Part shown: piece after piece, positions 21,041 through 31,876 of the stretch
Numbering within the stretch: position 1 is the stretch's first letter
Layout: the number at the start of each line of letters is the position of its first letter
NCBI GenBank assembly: GCA_017893485.1
Contig: CM030361.1
Location: 145,762,941-145,826,940 of the forward strand
Length of the DNA stretch: 64,000 bases
From: Hemerocallis citrina
Taxonomy: Eukaryota > Streptophyta > Magnoliopsida > Asparagales > Asphodelaceae
Direction of reading: 5' to 3'
The notes under the pieces: generated by a model
Databases searched by the model: none
What the model was told of the DNA's origin: nothing
The model's input: the letters and a program-made list of their open reading frames with translations, nothing else
Position numbers and translations under genes: made by a program

Positions 21041-23295
21041 TCAAGGGTCGACCTCATCATCGGTCGGCACAGTTACAATTGCACGACTGGTACCGCCCTC
21101 GCCCTCGGCATCTCCGCCCTCCGGTCCTAGAGCGAGCACGGCTAAGGGCATCTCTTCCTCGCCCTCCACCGAGTCGTAGAAATAATAGTCCGAGACATCA
21201 AACCCGGGGTTCCGAGCGACGATGTGCTTCAGAGCTCGGCCATACGCCTCCTCCATGTTCGTCAGCATATGAGCTTCGGCCTCGTCCCGGACTGCCTTCT
21301 CTGCGGCTGCCACCTTCAAAGCTTGCTCGTTCAGGGCTTCCTCCGTCGCCTTCCGAGCCTCAGACAGTTCCCCTTCAAGCCGAGCCCTCTCCTTCTCAAG
21401 GGCCTCGACCTTGGAGGCTTCAGCGGCCGAGCTCCTCAGCGCCTCGGCAAGCTGGGCTTTCAAGCTGCCGACTTCGGCCTCGAGCGAAGTAGAATGCAGC
21501 TGCTCGGCCTCCAGCTCCCTCACCGCTCTAGACCGTTTCGACCGTTCACGGTCGTTCAGAATTGTCATCTCCTTCTCCTTGCTCTCAAATTCCTCAAGCA
21601 AATAGTTGAATTGGCAGAGGGTCTACAGGCAATATGAGAAGCTATAAAAAACGAGCACAAAAACTTAGAAAATTTTTCAAGAAAGTGATTCACTACTTAC
21701 TGACATAGTATTTCGAGCGATCTGCATCGCAGTGTCACCAACTTCACGAGCCTTCAATGCCGCTCGGTCTTTGGGGGTCGGCAGGTGTTTCACCGCCTGC
21801 ATACAAATATTTCCGTCCCCCAAGAACCCATCGACCTTCATCACCCTCCAGTCGGGGACGAAGATGCACTTGTGCTCCTCGGTCAAAATCCGCTCTGCCT
21901 TGGCAGTAAGTGGCGGAACGTCGAGAGCCAACAGCGCGCCGATGTTGAACGCTCCTCCGGAAGACCTCGGAGCATCCGTTTGCACCGGCAGGGTCGGCAC
22001 ATCCGAGGTTGGTAAGACGGTCGGCTCGACGAGCCCTTGCTCGGTCTCGGCCTGAGAAACCTCAATAACCAGACGCTCGGGGGTCGGAGAAACCAAGGGT
22101 ACCTTGGGCGCTCGGCCGCCTTGAGGTCCGGACATGGTCCTCTTCCTCTTCCTCGCCTCCTGCTCCCTTGCCGCTCGGGCCTTTGCCATCAAGCCTTTGT
22201 AATCCATGCCAGAAGATTCTGCACAAACTGGGCGAAAAGAGTTAGAAAAATTTTCAAAAAACTTCAAAGAAAAAACTAGCACAGAAGAGGCGTACTAGGG
22301 TCGATCGGACTGAGACCCCCTCGGAACAATGCCTCCTCCGTAATGTCCCTCCAACTGAGGGTCGGAAGGCCGAGCAACTTCTCCATGACCTCGGCTTCCT
22401 CATTGCTGAGCACGGGCTCTTTCTTCGCACGTTTCGGAAGACCTTCCCTCAACCACACCATCGGTATCGCCCACGGCTCAGGTGCTCGGACGAGGAAGTA
22501 CTTTTCCTTCCAATGCTTGATCGAGTCCGAGTTTTCGATCAACTTCACGCCCTTCCTCGGCGAGAGGTAGAACCTCTGCTCGTTCTTGCTAGATTGGCAA
22601 GGTCGGTAGAGACTCCGAAGGACGAACATGTTCGGCTCGGCACCGACCTCCTGGCATTGAAGAACAAACACCATCACATGCCGCCATGTGTTCGGCATCA
22701 GCTGAGCCGGACACAGGCCGTACCACTGCAGCACCTATACCACGAAAGGGTGCAGCGGCAGACGAAGTCCGGCATTCAGTGAGTCGGCGGGAAAAACTCA
22801 AATGTCGGCCGAGGACGAGGTGCACGCTCGGAAGCCGGGGCCAGGGAGCAGAAGTCCGTACTCTGCTGGGATTTGGAACCCACTTCGGATCCGAAGCAGA
22901 TCCGCCTCGGTCAGCACCGAAGAGATATGATCCACCTCGGAAGTTTCCCTCGGCTCGTTCTCCTCGATTGATTTGGCTGTGCCCTGCGTCACCCTCTCCA
23001 ACAGTTCTCCAGAGTAGCTCCGCACGCCGCCGACTCTGGACAAAACGCTCGGCTGCCGACCTAGTTTCCCTGCTCTTTTCGGATGCTCAATAATGGTTTC
23101 CACACCCTTGCCCTTGTTAGATCGGGCCTCCACTTCCTGGAGTGGCTCGACGACCTTCCCGACTGTGTTCGGCCGAACCAAAGTCCCTTCGGTCGGCTCC
23201 ACGACCTTCTTCCCTTTATCTTTGCTCAGCCTGACCACTCGGCTGACGCCTAGGTCCGAGGAGGGGGTCTCGTCCGTGGAAGATAACTTAACCAT
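21041..23295 (-). pseudogene. Tat-1 antisense ORF A, spliced, Transposase_28-like
   Basis: ATG at 23295 (MVKLSS). Exon 1 runs to 22296, intron 22295-22219 (GT/AG), exon 2 22218-21701, intron 21700-21623 (GTAAGT/TAG), exon 3 21622-21041, ending DDEVDP. Exon 1 has LTEADLLRIRSGFQIPAEYG and LLLPGPGFR, the region I recognise as the putative gypsy-type transposon domain (Pfam Transposase_28). The later exons are Ala/Glu-rich coiled coil. Two in-frame stops (TGA at 22798-22800 before VFPADSLNAG; TAG at about 22735-22737 before VLQWYG) break it. The reading and intron positions match Tat-2. Role unknown. Confidence 0.75.
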
Positions 23296-23639
23296 TTTTA
23301 CAAAGATGGGGAGAGGGACTGACCTTGAAGTGACTATTACGGCCGGAAAGATCACCAGAGAATAAAATGCCTGGCCGCGACAGCTAGCAGCGCCGCTCGA
23401 GAGCTAACAGCTTCGCTTACAAGTAAAAATCAAGAGTGAGAAAGTGAGAAATGAGGTGAAGTGTTGAGGGGGTGAAAACTTATAGTAAAAAGGACGCCTC
23501 TTGGGCTTTGTAACGTAAGGGCGCGACTCTTGGGCCCCCCTTGAACCGTTACAAAAGCCCAAATGGCTAAGTAATGAAGAGAGACGACTGATGGAAAAAG
23601 GAGCGACGTTTCAACCCCCTAAGTAAAGCGGCTCGGCAC

Positions 23640-24620
23640 TCCTCATCCAACGGCTGAGATCGCCCCACGTCCCTCGGAGCGAACAGCCGAGCGACAGGCG
23701 ATCCGAGCCATATCGCTCGGATTCCGAGCAAGTGCCAATCCGAGCTACGAAATGGAGAAAAACCACTTTCTCCTCAAGATTCGCGCTAGATTTCGATCAG
23801 ACGGCCCAGATCATGCCAGCGTCACTAAACGACAAGATAGTGTTTTCTTGGAGACCGTGCCTGCTTCGAGATCTGTGCCATCATCCAATGGCTGAGATCG
23901 CCCCACGTCCCTCGGAGCGAACAGCCGAGCGACAGGCGATCCGAGCCATATCGCTCGGATTCCGAGCAAGTGCCAATCCGAGCTACGAAATGGAGAAAAA
24001 CCACTTTCTCCTCAAGATTCGTGCTAGATTTCGATCAGACGGCCCAGATCATGCAAGCGTCACTAAACGACAAGATAGTGTTTTCTTGGGGACCGTGCCT
24101 GCCTCGGGATCTGTGCCATCATCCAACGGCTGAGATCGCTCCACGTCGCTCGGTATTCCAAGCCGAGCGACTAGCAATCCGAGCCACTTGCGCGAGGGTA
24201 AAGCCGAGCTATATCGCTCGGATTCCGAGAAAGTGCCAATCCGACCCTCGAAAGCGAAGAAAATTGTTGCCGAGCATCTCTAATCGTTGGATCGTTCCGA
24301 AATTCGTGCCACAGATGATGGACGACCCAGATTGCGCCACGTCCACTAAACGACAAGATAGTGTTTTCTTGGGAACCGCGCCTGCCTCAAGATTCGCGTC
24401 AAGATCCAACGGCTTAGATCGCCCCACGTCGCTCGGAGTTCCGAGCTGAGCGACTGGCGATCCGAACCACTTGCGCGAGGGACGAACCGAGCCACTTCGC
24501 TCGGATTCCGAGCAAGTGCTCATCCGACCTACAAAAGCGAGAAAAATACTGCCGAGCGATTCTGTCCATTCGATCTTCCAGAAAACTGCGCTCACTCAAG
24601 ATCAACGGTCCAGATCGCGC
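23640..24620 (+). repeat. ~240-280-bp tandem repeat 3' of antisense genes (Tat-1)
   Basis: About four copies. The first two are 238 bp apart and nearly identical (CGCTCGGATTCCGAGCAAGT, GACAAGATAGTGTTTTCTTG); the next two are diverged at about 263 and 283 bp spacing. The unit carries the inverted CGCTCGGATTCCGAGC. Homologous to the 202-bp array of Tat-2. Frames read through it are by-products. Confidence 0.88.
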
Positions 24621-25029
24621 CACGCCATAATTCGGTATTTTATTTTTTAAAATCGTTTTATTTATTTAAAAAATTGCGAAAAAATGGTTAAAAATTTGGG
24701 GAAATTAATTAAAAATCCTGGAAAATAATTATAAAATCGGGGAAGTATTTTTGGATCCCCGAGTAAATAATTATTGCCAAGAACCATTTATCCAGACCCC
24801 CGAGCGACGAACCGGCACTTTGCAAAATTAAGTAAATATTCCGAAAAAATAGATAAAAATCACCGAATAACCAGAAGAGCTCCAGAGCAACTCAAAGTGC
24901 GACCAACTTGAAAAATCACCGCACTACCTCCTTCAAAGATTCAAAACCTTCCATTTGGACTCCGATACAACTCCACTAGCCATTAAAACAGTAAAACTAA
25001 TCCTCAAAGGCTGATCAAGCTCAGTCTTC

Positions 25030-25045
25030 GGGAGTGGGGGGCTCG
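25030..25045 (+). other. polypurine tract of Tat-1
   Basis: GGGAGTGGGGGGCTCG directly before the 3' LTR start TGATATGG; the same tract is found reverse-complemented beside the Tat-2 LTR. Confidence 0.85.
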
Positions 25046-25649
25046 TGATATGGCTAAAAATGGGGTTACATCGGAACCTTCCAAATCAAGAACGAATCTC
25101 AAAGCCTAGGAGTAGAACGGTAATTTCACCTACCTATGGGTCTGAAGCAGGTACGGGTTCTCCTCCTCGAAGAACCACTAACCCGTGAACGGATCCGCCT
25201 CAACTGGGTGCGGGTTTCAACCCGCAGCAAACCCGGTCCAGAAAGAATAGAATTAGGGGTTCTGATTAATACTGATCAACGGCCTTGATTCATATCTATC
25301 CCTTCACTAGGGATTAGGGATTACATTCCTTATCTAACCACAGGGGGATTACATTCCTAATCTGATCCCAGCGGTGCCTATAAATACCCCCCATCCATCT
25401 CCATTAAGAGGTAATCAATCTTTTGCCAATTTTTGCGTTCATTCATAATCACTTCTGATTACTGACTTGAGCGTCGGAGGGTGTGTTGCCGGGAACAACC
25501 CCAGTGTTTCGCACTTCTTGCAGGTGAACGGCGGGAGCAACGGTCAAACTCCGGCGAAACAGGTAACAGGTTTGTTATTCAAAGTTTCCCAAGAACCCAC
25601 AAATACCATCTGTTTGCCCCCACACCAGATTTAACGGCAAGCGGCAACA
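25046..25649 (+). repeat. 3' LTR of Tat-1
   Basis: TGATATGGCT to GCGGCAACA, 604 bp, about 5 percent different from the 5' LTR by eye. The end has a short extra ACGGCAAGCGGC segment. TSD ACTAT follows. Confidence 0.92.
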
Positions 25650-25654
25650 ACTAT

Positions 25655-26346
25655 GAAGAGACTTTTGCTCCAGTAGCTCAATTAACATCAGTCCGTAGTC
25701 TATTAGCTATTGCTGCAGTTCATGAATGGAAGCATGTCCAGATGGATGTCAAAAATGCTTTTCTCCATGGTGATTTGTCAGAAGAAGTTTATATGCATCC
25801 TCCCCCTGGTTATCATTCTTCTCATAAAGTCTGCATGCTGCGAAGAGCTTTGTATGGATTAAAACAAGCTCCTCGTGCTTGGTTGCCAAATTTAGTTCTA
25901 CTCTTGCTCAATTTGGTTTTGTCTCTAGTCCATATGATTCTGCATTGTTCATTCATCGAACTAACCATGGCATTGTCCTTCTACTACTTTATGTTGATGA
26001 TATGATAATAACAGGTAGTGATACATCTAGTATCTCAGATTTACAACATTATCTTAGACAACATTTTGAAATGAAGGATCTTGGCAATCTCAGTTATTTT
26101 CTAGGTCTTGAAGTTTCTCATAATTCTGAAGGCCATTATCTCTCTCAAGCTAAGTATGCTTCTGATCTACTTTCTCGAGCGAGCATTACTGATGGTAAAA
26201 CTATATCAACCCCTTTGGAACTCAATTGCAAACTCACCCCTCTAGATGGCACCCCTCTTGATGATCCTACTTTATATTGACAACTTGTTGGTAGTCTTGT
26301 TTATCTTACTGTTACTCGACCCGATATCTCATATGCTGTTCACTTG
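25655..26346 (+). pseudogene. Copia-1 reverse transcriptase, C-terminal part
   Basis: Continues directly from [25 protein letters not shown], then [15 protein letters not shown] and [13 protein letters not shown] frameshift occurs near 25880. The next frame carries the active site [11 protein letters not shown] and MKDLGNLSYFLGLEV. A TGA stop at 26278-26280 replaces a codon just before QLVGSLVYLT. The frame ends near RPDISYAVH, where Copia-2 sequence of opposite strand begins. Confidence 0.85.
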
Positions 26347-28098
26347 GTCGTCGGCCGATTTTATATATTCTATAGAGATTACTCCATTTGAGAGCAGTTG
26401 TCTAATGGTTTTGTGTCGCCTTCTGATATGGCGAGACTTACCATTATACATACAACTCAGTGCCCGTGCTATAGCCGATTGGCTGTCACAGTGTACACAT
26501 AAGGCAGGCACTGGTTTTTCCCACATAGGAATATCCTCTAAAAAGTTGCGAAGCCATTCTGCCTCCTCTGCCATTTTGTCTAAAGCAATAAACTCAGATT
26601 CCATGGTTGATCTGGCCAATAGAGTTTGTTTAGAGAATTTTCATGACATAGCTGCACCACCAAGTGTAAAGACATATCCACTTATGGATTTTGAGTTCTT
26701 GGAGTCCGATATCCAGTTGGCATCACTGTAGCCTTCCAGTTCTGCTGGATATCTGGTGTAATGCAGTGCATAACTCTGAGTATGTCGCAAGTAGTTCAAT
26801 ACTCTTGTTATTCCTTTCCAGTGACTTCGTCCTGGATTACTCGTGTATCGGCTCAGTACGTTTACCGAATGTGCTAGGTCCGGTCTTGTACAATTTGTTA
26901 GGTACATCCGACTACCAATTACACGTGCATATTCCAGTTGTGATATGCTTTCGCCTGTATTTTTGAACAGGTGAAGTCTGGGATCGACGGGACTTTTTGC
27001 TGTCCCATTGGAATAATTCTTGAATCTTTCAAGTACTTTCTCAGCATAATGAGCTTGAGACAAAGTAATCCCCTCAGATGTCCTGGAAACTTTGATTCCT
27101 AGTATGACATCTGCAACTCCCAAGTCTTTCATGTCAAACTTGCCACTAAGCATGCTCTTAGTTTGTTTGATAATGTCGTTATTGCTTCCAATAATGAGCA
27201 TGTCGTCTACGTATAGACAGACCAGAATGTATCCATTTGGAGTATCTTTGATGTAGATACATTTATCACATTCATTTATTTTGAAACCATTTGACATCAT
27301 AACATTGTCAAATTTTGCATGCCACTGCTTTGGAGCTTGTTTCAGGCCGTACAGTGATTTTACAAGCCTGCACACCTTATTTTCCTGTCCAGGAACTACG
27401 TAACCCTTAGGTTTTTTCATATATATTTCTTCTTCTAAGTCCCCATTTAGAAATGCAGTTTTAACATCCATTTGATGTATTTTCAGGTTTCGTAGAGCTG
27501 CAATAGCTATCAACATTCTTATGGATGTTATTCTTGTAACTGGAGAATATGTATCGAAGAAATCTAGGCCTTCTTTTTGCCTAAATCCTTGTACCACAAG
27601 TCTAGCCTTATGCTTCTCTATTGAACCATCTGGTTTCAATTTTTGTTTGAAAATCCATTTGCATCCTAGAGCTTTACATCCAGAAGGCAAATCGACTAAC
27701 TCCCATGTATGATTTTGCATAATGGAGTCTATTTCACTTTTGATTGCTTCCTTCCACATAGGAGCATCAGGCATAGACATGACTTCCTTGAACGTTCTGG
27801 GCTCATTCTCTAATAGAAAGGCCGTCACAAAGTCAGGACCAAATGATTTTGATGTTCTAGCCCATTTACTTCGTCTAGGCTCATCATTATCATGTTCTGG
27901 TTCATCAACTGAAGTGCTTGCATTTTCTTGTTCACGTGTACGTTTGGGGTACGTAGTATCCTTGCACGGAAACACGTGTTCAAAGAATGAAGCATTTCTT
28001 GATTCCATTATTGTATTTACATGGATATCCGGTATATCAGATTTATATACCAAGAACCGATATGCACTACTGTTGTGTGCAAGCTTATGAATATGCAA
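26347..28098 (-). pseudogene. Copia-2 reverse transcriptase-RNase H
   Basis: The integrase C-terminal linker leads to RT: MPDAPMWKEAIKSEIDSIMQ, GCKWIFKQKLKPDGSIEKHK, MDVKTAFLNGDLEEEIYM, active site LVCLYVDDMLIIGS and RNase H start YSDANWISDSKNSKSISGY. At 26641 a TGA follows GGAAMS where Trp is usual. The frame then continues with LLARSTMESEFIALDKMAEE and HCDSQSAIARA and ends at the junction. It would copy element RNA into DNA and degrade the RNA strand. Confidence 0.9.
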
Positions 28099-30284
28099 TC
28101 GATCGTCTTAGGTCCGATGGTGACTTGTTTTGGGTTCGGTACTGCCACTTTTGCTAGACACCCCCACACTTTGAGGTATTTATACGAAGGTAAATTACCT
28201 TTCCATAGTTCATATGGTGTCTTGCCAGTTTTCTTGTGAGGTATTTTGTTGAGAATGTAGTTGGCAGTCAGCAATGCTTCCCCCCACATGTTTTGGGGTA
28301 AGCCAGAATTCAACAACAAGGCATTTATCATCTCCTTTAGAGTTCGGTTTTTGCGCTCGGCAGTACCGTTTGATTCGGGTGAGTAGGGAGCAGTTGTCTG
28401 ATGAACTATTCCATGTTCCGAGCAGAACATGTTAAATGGTGCATCATATTCTCCTCCTCTATCACTTCTAACGATTTTAATCGTTTTGCCAAGTTGATTC
28501 TCAACCTCAAGTTTATATTCTTTGAATTTATCCAACGCCTCATTTTTGCTATGTAACAAATATACATAGCAGAATTTTGTGCAATCATCTATGAAAGTCA
28601 CAAAGTACTTTTTCCCACCTCTGGTCTGCACATATTTTAAGTCACACAGATCCGTGTGAATTAGACCTAGAGTTTCTGTGTTTCTTTCTACAGAACGTGA
28701 TGGAGTTTTGGTGAGTTTGGCCTCCGTGCAAACTTCACATTTTTCTGAGTTATCTACCTTAAATTTTGGTAGCAAATTCATGTTAACTAATCTACGCATA
28801 GAATTTATATTAACATGGCCTAGTCTTTCATGCCAAACAGAGGAAGACTCAACAACATAGGCAATAGGAGTTATTTCATTGACTTTGGGAACAGCAGGAA
28901 TAATAGTTTTAGGGATGACTGTCATTACATTAAACTTGAACAGTCCATCCTTTACATATCCTTTACCCAAGTACACCCCATTCTTAGACAGTACAAAATT
29001 ATCAGAAACAAGTACAACTTTAAACCCATTCTTGCTTAGCAAAGAACTTGATATCAAGTTCTTTCTAATGTCTGGGACATGCAGCACATTTGTGAGTGTT
29101 AGCTCTTTGCCTGAAGTCATTTTCAGCACTATCTTCCCTGTTCCTTCAATTTTGGAGGTGGAAGAGTTTCCCATGAACAGTTGTTCATCTTTGTTGCACT
29201 TCTGGTAGGAAGTGAACATTTCCTTGTCCGAGCAGATATGCTTGGTGGCCCCAGTATCGTACCACCATTCACGAGGATTGCTCCCTACAAGATTGACCTC
29301 TGATACTACAGCACAGAGGTCCAGGTCAGAAAGACCAGTGGACAAGTTCTCAGCTATGTGTGCGTGGGGTTTTTCATTCCCTTTTACATGTCCTGTTTTT
29401 GAATGATTACTGTCCTTACTGCGGCACTCAGAAATTTTGTGCCCCAGCTTACCACACTTGTGGCATTTCCCAGCAAACCTCTTTGCAAGAGATTTTTTGC
29501 TTGAGGTCTGTGGCAGAGATTTCCTCTTTTTGCCCTTCTGTTCATGCTCCACCACATTGGCCTTTTCTATGGACTGATTTCCATAGGACCTCTCAGCCTT
29601 GCGATTCTCTTCTTCGATCCGCAACCTGATAATTAGGTCTTCAAGAGACATCTCCTTTCGTTTGTGTTTGAGATAGTTCTTGAAGTCTTTCCACCCAGGT
29701 CGAAGTTTTTCAATAAACGCTGCAACCTGGAATGGTTTGCACAGCGTCATATTCTCTGCAGCAATGTCGTGCATTATAACCTGCAGCTCTTGGACTTGAC
29801 TCACCACTGTTTTGGAGTCAATCATCTTATAGTCCAGAAATTTGCCGACAACAAATTTCTTGGACCCGGCGTCTTCAGTTTGGTACTTCTTTTCCAGGGA
29901 CCCCCACAGGAGTTTGGATGTCTTAAAGACATAGTAGACGTTGTACAGAGAGTCTACCAAGCCATTCAGGATGTAGTTCCTGCAGAGGTAGTCGTCCTGA
30001 GTCCACGCGTCAACTGCAGCAACGGAGTGTGCTTCCATTGGCACCAGCATCGGGGCAGATTCATTGAGGAATCTGTCCAGCTTCAACATGGTAAGGTAGA
30101 ACTGCATCTTCCCTTGCCACTTTTTAAATCCAGTTCCATTGAACTTCTCCGGTTTTTCTCCCACGGTTATGTGCGTGGGCAGAACGACCGAATGTGCCGC
30201 AACCGATTGTGCAGTCACATTTTGGGTCACCGGTGTTTGGGTACTGAGAAGCCCATTAGCAACTTCATTTGGTGTGTTCTCCAT
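28017..30284 (-). pseudogene. Copia-2 gag-protease-integrase
   Basis: An open frame of 755 codons from ATG at 30284 (MENTPNEVANG). Gag has FNGTGFKKWQGKMQFYL; zinc knuckle CHKCGKLGHKISEC; protease WWYDTGATKHIC; integrase with VWHERLGHVN and KCEVCTEAK zinc ligands, then Asp in IHTDLCDL, Asp in VRSDRGGEY and Glu in ESNGTAERKNR. A one-base deletion near 28085-28095 shifts the frame after KTIDCIFI; the other frame resumes with AHNSSAYRFLVY. Apart from this, all catalytic residues are kept. Confidence 0.92.
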
Positions 30285-31185
30285 GATCTGATTTGTTTCT
30301 CTTCTGAAATTGGTTGAAACAGAGATTGTTAGTTCTTATTTTTTCCGAACAGAACCTGTAAACAAACTTCACAAAAATTGTTAGAATCTGTGAGGAAAAA
30401 TTCTGCTTTAAGATTGTTAGAACTTGAATATAAAATAATAAGAAATTCCAACAAAGTTGTGAAGAAATCAAATACAGGAAGAAAAAACCAGTAAGCAATG
30501 AACTTGTACAGAGTCGAGATTTTAGAATCTCTGTCCTTAAAGCAGAATTCGCCCCGTAGTGTGACGGTTACCGGTGAATTGCTTCCCAGGATACAACTGT
30601 ACCTTCTCTGAAGAATGCAGCACTCTTGCTTCAGAGCCAACGAACTTCTGTCTATGGTGTACTCTCAGTGACAGTGACTGACACAGAGGAGAAGAAGAGG
30701 AAGACCAAAATGCAAAAAATTTTTGTGTCTGTATAGGAGTTGATGTCTGGATTTATAGAGAAGAGTTGGACTGGAGACTGTTCAACAGCTGCCATTACTC
30801 TGTAACAGCAGAGTTATGGGGACTCTTCAGATTCATAACTGGTGAGCCATTACTCTGCTGTTACAGAGTAATGGGCACCAGTTACTGAATCTGAAAAGCC
30901 TTTTTCAGTTCAGTAGGGGAAGAGACAAGCCAGACCAGACCCAGCCAAACCGAACCGAGCCGAGGCCGGAGCCGGGCCGGGCCGGGCGCGCGCGCGCGCG
31001 TGTTTTTCATTTTGGCTAAGTACTCTCTCCACTACACGTTAGTGGTAACCCCCGGGCCACGCCCTTTAGTCCAGTTTTCTAGTATATATACTAGACAAAA
31101 TCATTTCCAATTTCCGATATGGGACTATCTATTTTCTCCCAGTTGCCAAGTTAGTACATTTAAAGTACTCAACTTTGGATCAACA
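30285..31185 (-). repeat. 5' LTR and leader of Copia-2
   Basis: The LTR starts at 31185 (TGTTGATCC on the minus strand). It contains a CCCATATCGGAAA phrase and a TATA box. Palindromic CCATTACTCTG...CAGAGTAATGG units lie at about 30793-30820 and 30847-30874, and a (CG)n run at about 30984-31000. The inner LTR border and primer-binding site could not be recognised, and the second LTR is missing, so the LTR length is unknown. Confidence 0.6.
31079..31094 (-). promoter_or_regulatory. palindromic TATA region in Copia-2 LTR
   Basis: CTAGTATATATACTAG, a perfect 16-bp palindrome containing a TATA box about 95 bp inside the LTR; plausible core promoter. Confidence 0.45.
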
Positions 31186-31329
31186 TTTCTCATTCATACG
31201 GAATTCATTTTTGGCAAGTGAGTATACTACGGAATAGTACTCGTCGAGAGGATCGCAATCCACTCATTTTCCGGTGCCGCCGGTGGCCGGAGCTTGCCGG
31301 AATCCGGCCCGAAAAACTGCAAAAATTAA

Positions 31330-31876
31330 TTCCAACAGAAATTGCTGCTGTGATACATGGACCTACTGTAGGAAATGCTGGTAGCTTCATTGTGCCGAAG
31401 CCCGAGTTCATCTCATTCCTCCGTGAAATCACAGAGCGAGATGGTAGGCTTCTGATATTTGACGAGGTGATGACAGGGTTTCGGCGACTTTCCTACGGTG
31501 GGGCCCCCTTGGTGTATATAACACCAGATTTGACAACTCTAGGGAAGATCATCGGAGGTGGGCTCCCTTGGTGCATATGGAGTATGCAGATGGTGGCTCC
31601 AATTGGGCCAATGTACCAAGGCTGGAACCCTAATCGGGAACCCATTGGCAATGACAGCAGGAATTCACACGCTGAAGAGGTAGCAAGAGCCTGGAAGCTA
31701 CGAGTACTTGGATAAGATCACGGGCAAGCTAGTTGATGGGATTGTGGAAGTAGCAAAAGCGTACGGGCACAAGATGTGTGCATGGCGGCTACATCGCGTG
31801 TGTGTGTTTGTTTGTTTGGAGTGTGCTTCACTGAGGGCCCAGTGTTTTAACTTTGAGGATGCTAAGAAGAGTGAGA
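31330..31876 (+). pseudogene. GSA: glutamate-1-semialdehyde 2,1-aminomutase (GSA) pseudogene, part 1
   Basis: GSA aminomutase is the plastid PLP enzyme making 5-aminolevulinate for tetrapyrroles. The fragment reads [40 protein letters not shown] (PLP-ring Asp region) and [15 protein letters not shown] (PLP-binding Lys). Several frameshifts follow; then [34 protein letters not shown] and NFEDAKKSE are readable in changing frames. No introns are evident. It is cut at 31876 by the hAT element; GAGTGAGA at 31869-31876 is the TSD. The 31186-31329 stretch upstream is not recognised. Confidence 0.85.

Larger units (their letters stand above)
12569..25649 (+). mobile_element. Tat-1: full-length Tat-lineage Ty3/Gypsy element
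   Basis: 13,081 bp, with two LTRs of about 600 bp, PBS-like site, gag-pol with two RNase H domains, 3' antisense genes, PPT, and an exact 5-bp TSD ACTAT (12564-12568, 25650-25654). By eye there are about 12 mismatches in the first ~240 aligned LTR bases, so it is not a recent insertion. The dual RNase H, the antisense ORFs and tandem repeats between pol and the 3' LTR are features of the Tat/Ogre-type lineage. Two nonsense codons in gag-pol make this copy defective. Non-coding stretches 18950-19144 and 24621-25029 show nothing recognisable. Confidence 0.92.
2836..26346 (+). mobile_element. Copia-1: decayed, thrice-interrupted Ty1/Copia element
   Basis: A short 5' LTR and primer-binding site are followed by gag, protease, integrase and reverse transcriptase in Copia order, interrupted at 3407-5021, 5528-10643 and 12569-25649. 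Joining the flanks across the Tat-1 insertion brings the two halves of the RT domain together. The element ends abruptly at about 26343 inside RT, where minus-strand Copia-2 sequence begins, so the RNase H region and 3' LTR are missing. Frameshifts and stops in every domain show it is non-functional. Confidence 0.85.
26347..31185 (-). mobile_element. Copia-2: minus-strand Copia element lacking its 3' LTR
   Basis: The order on the minus strand is 5' LTR/leader (31185 to about 30285), gag-protease-integrase (30284-28017) and RT-RNase H (28098 to about 26347). The coding part is well preserved: one frameshift and one nonsense codon. The left end stops inside the last codons of pol, so PPT, 3' LTR and TSD are absent. 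It abuts Copia-1, which lost its own 3' part, suggesting a deletion or recombination spanning both. Confidence 0.88.

Noticed and set aside
20812..21637. Plus-strand frames rich in Arg/Pro opposite the antisense genes
   Set aside because: The minus-strand reading is conserved with Tat-2, including introns; the plus-strand frames are not.
23732..24449. Two overlapping frames with the same N-terminal protein sequence
   Set aside because: Identical because they start in successive copies of the 238-bp tandem repeat of Tat-1; no domain and no support from Tat-2.
29664..30317. Plus-strand 217-codon frame
   Set aside because: Shadow of Copia-2 gag on the minus strand.
31205..31432. Minus-strand frame over the GSA fragment
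   Set aside because: The plus strand carries the GSA motifs; the minus frame has none.
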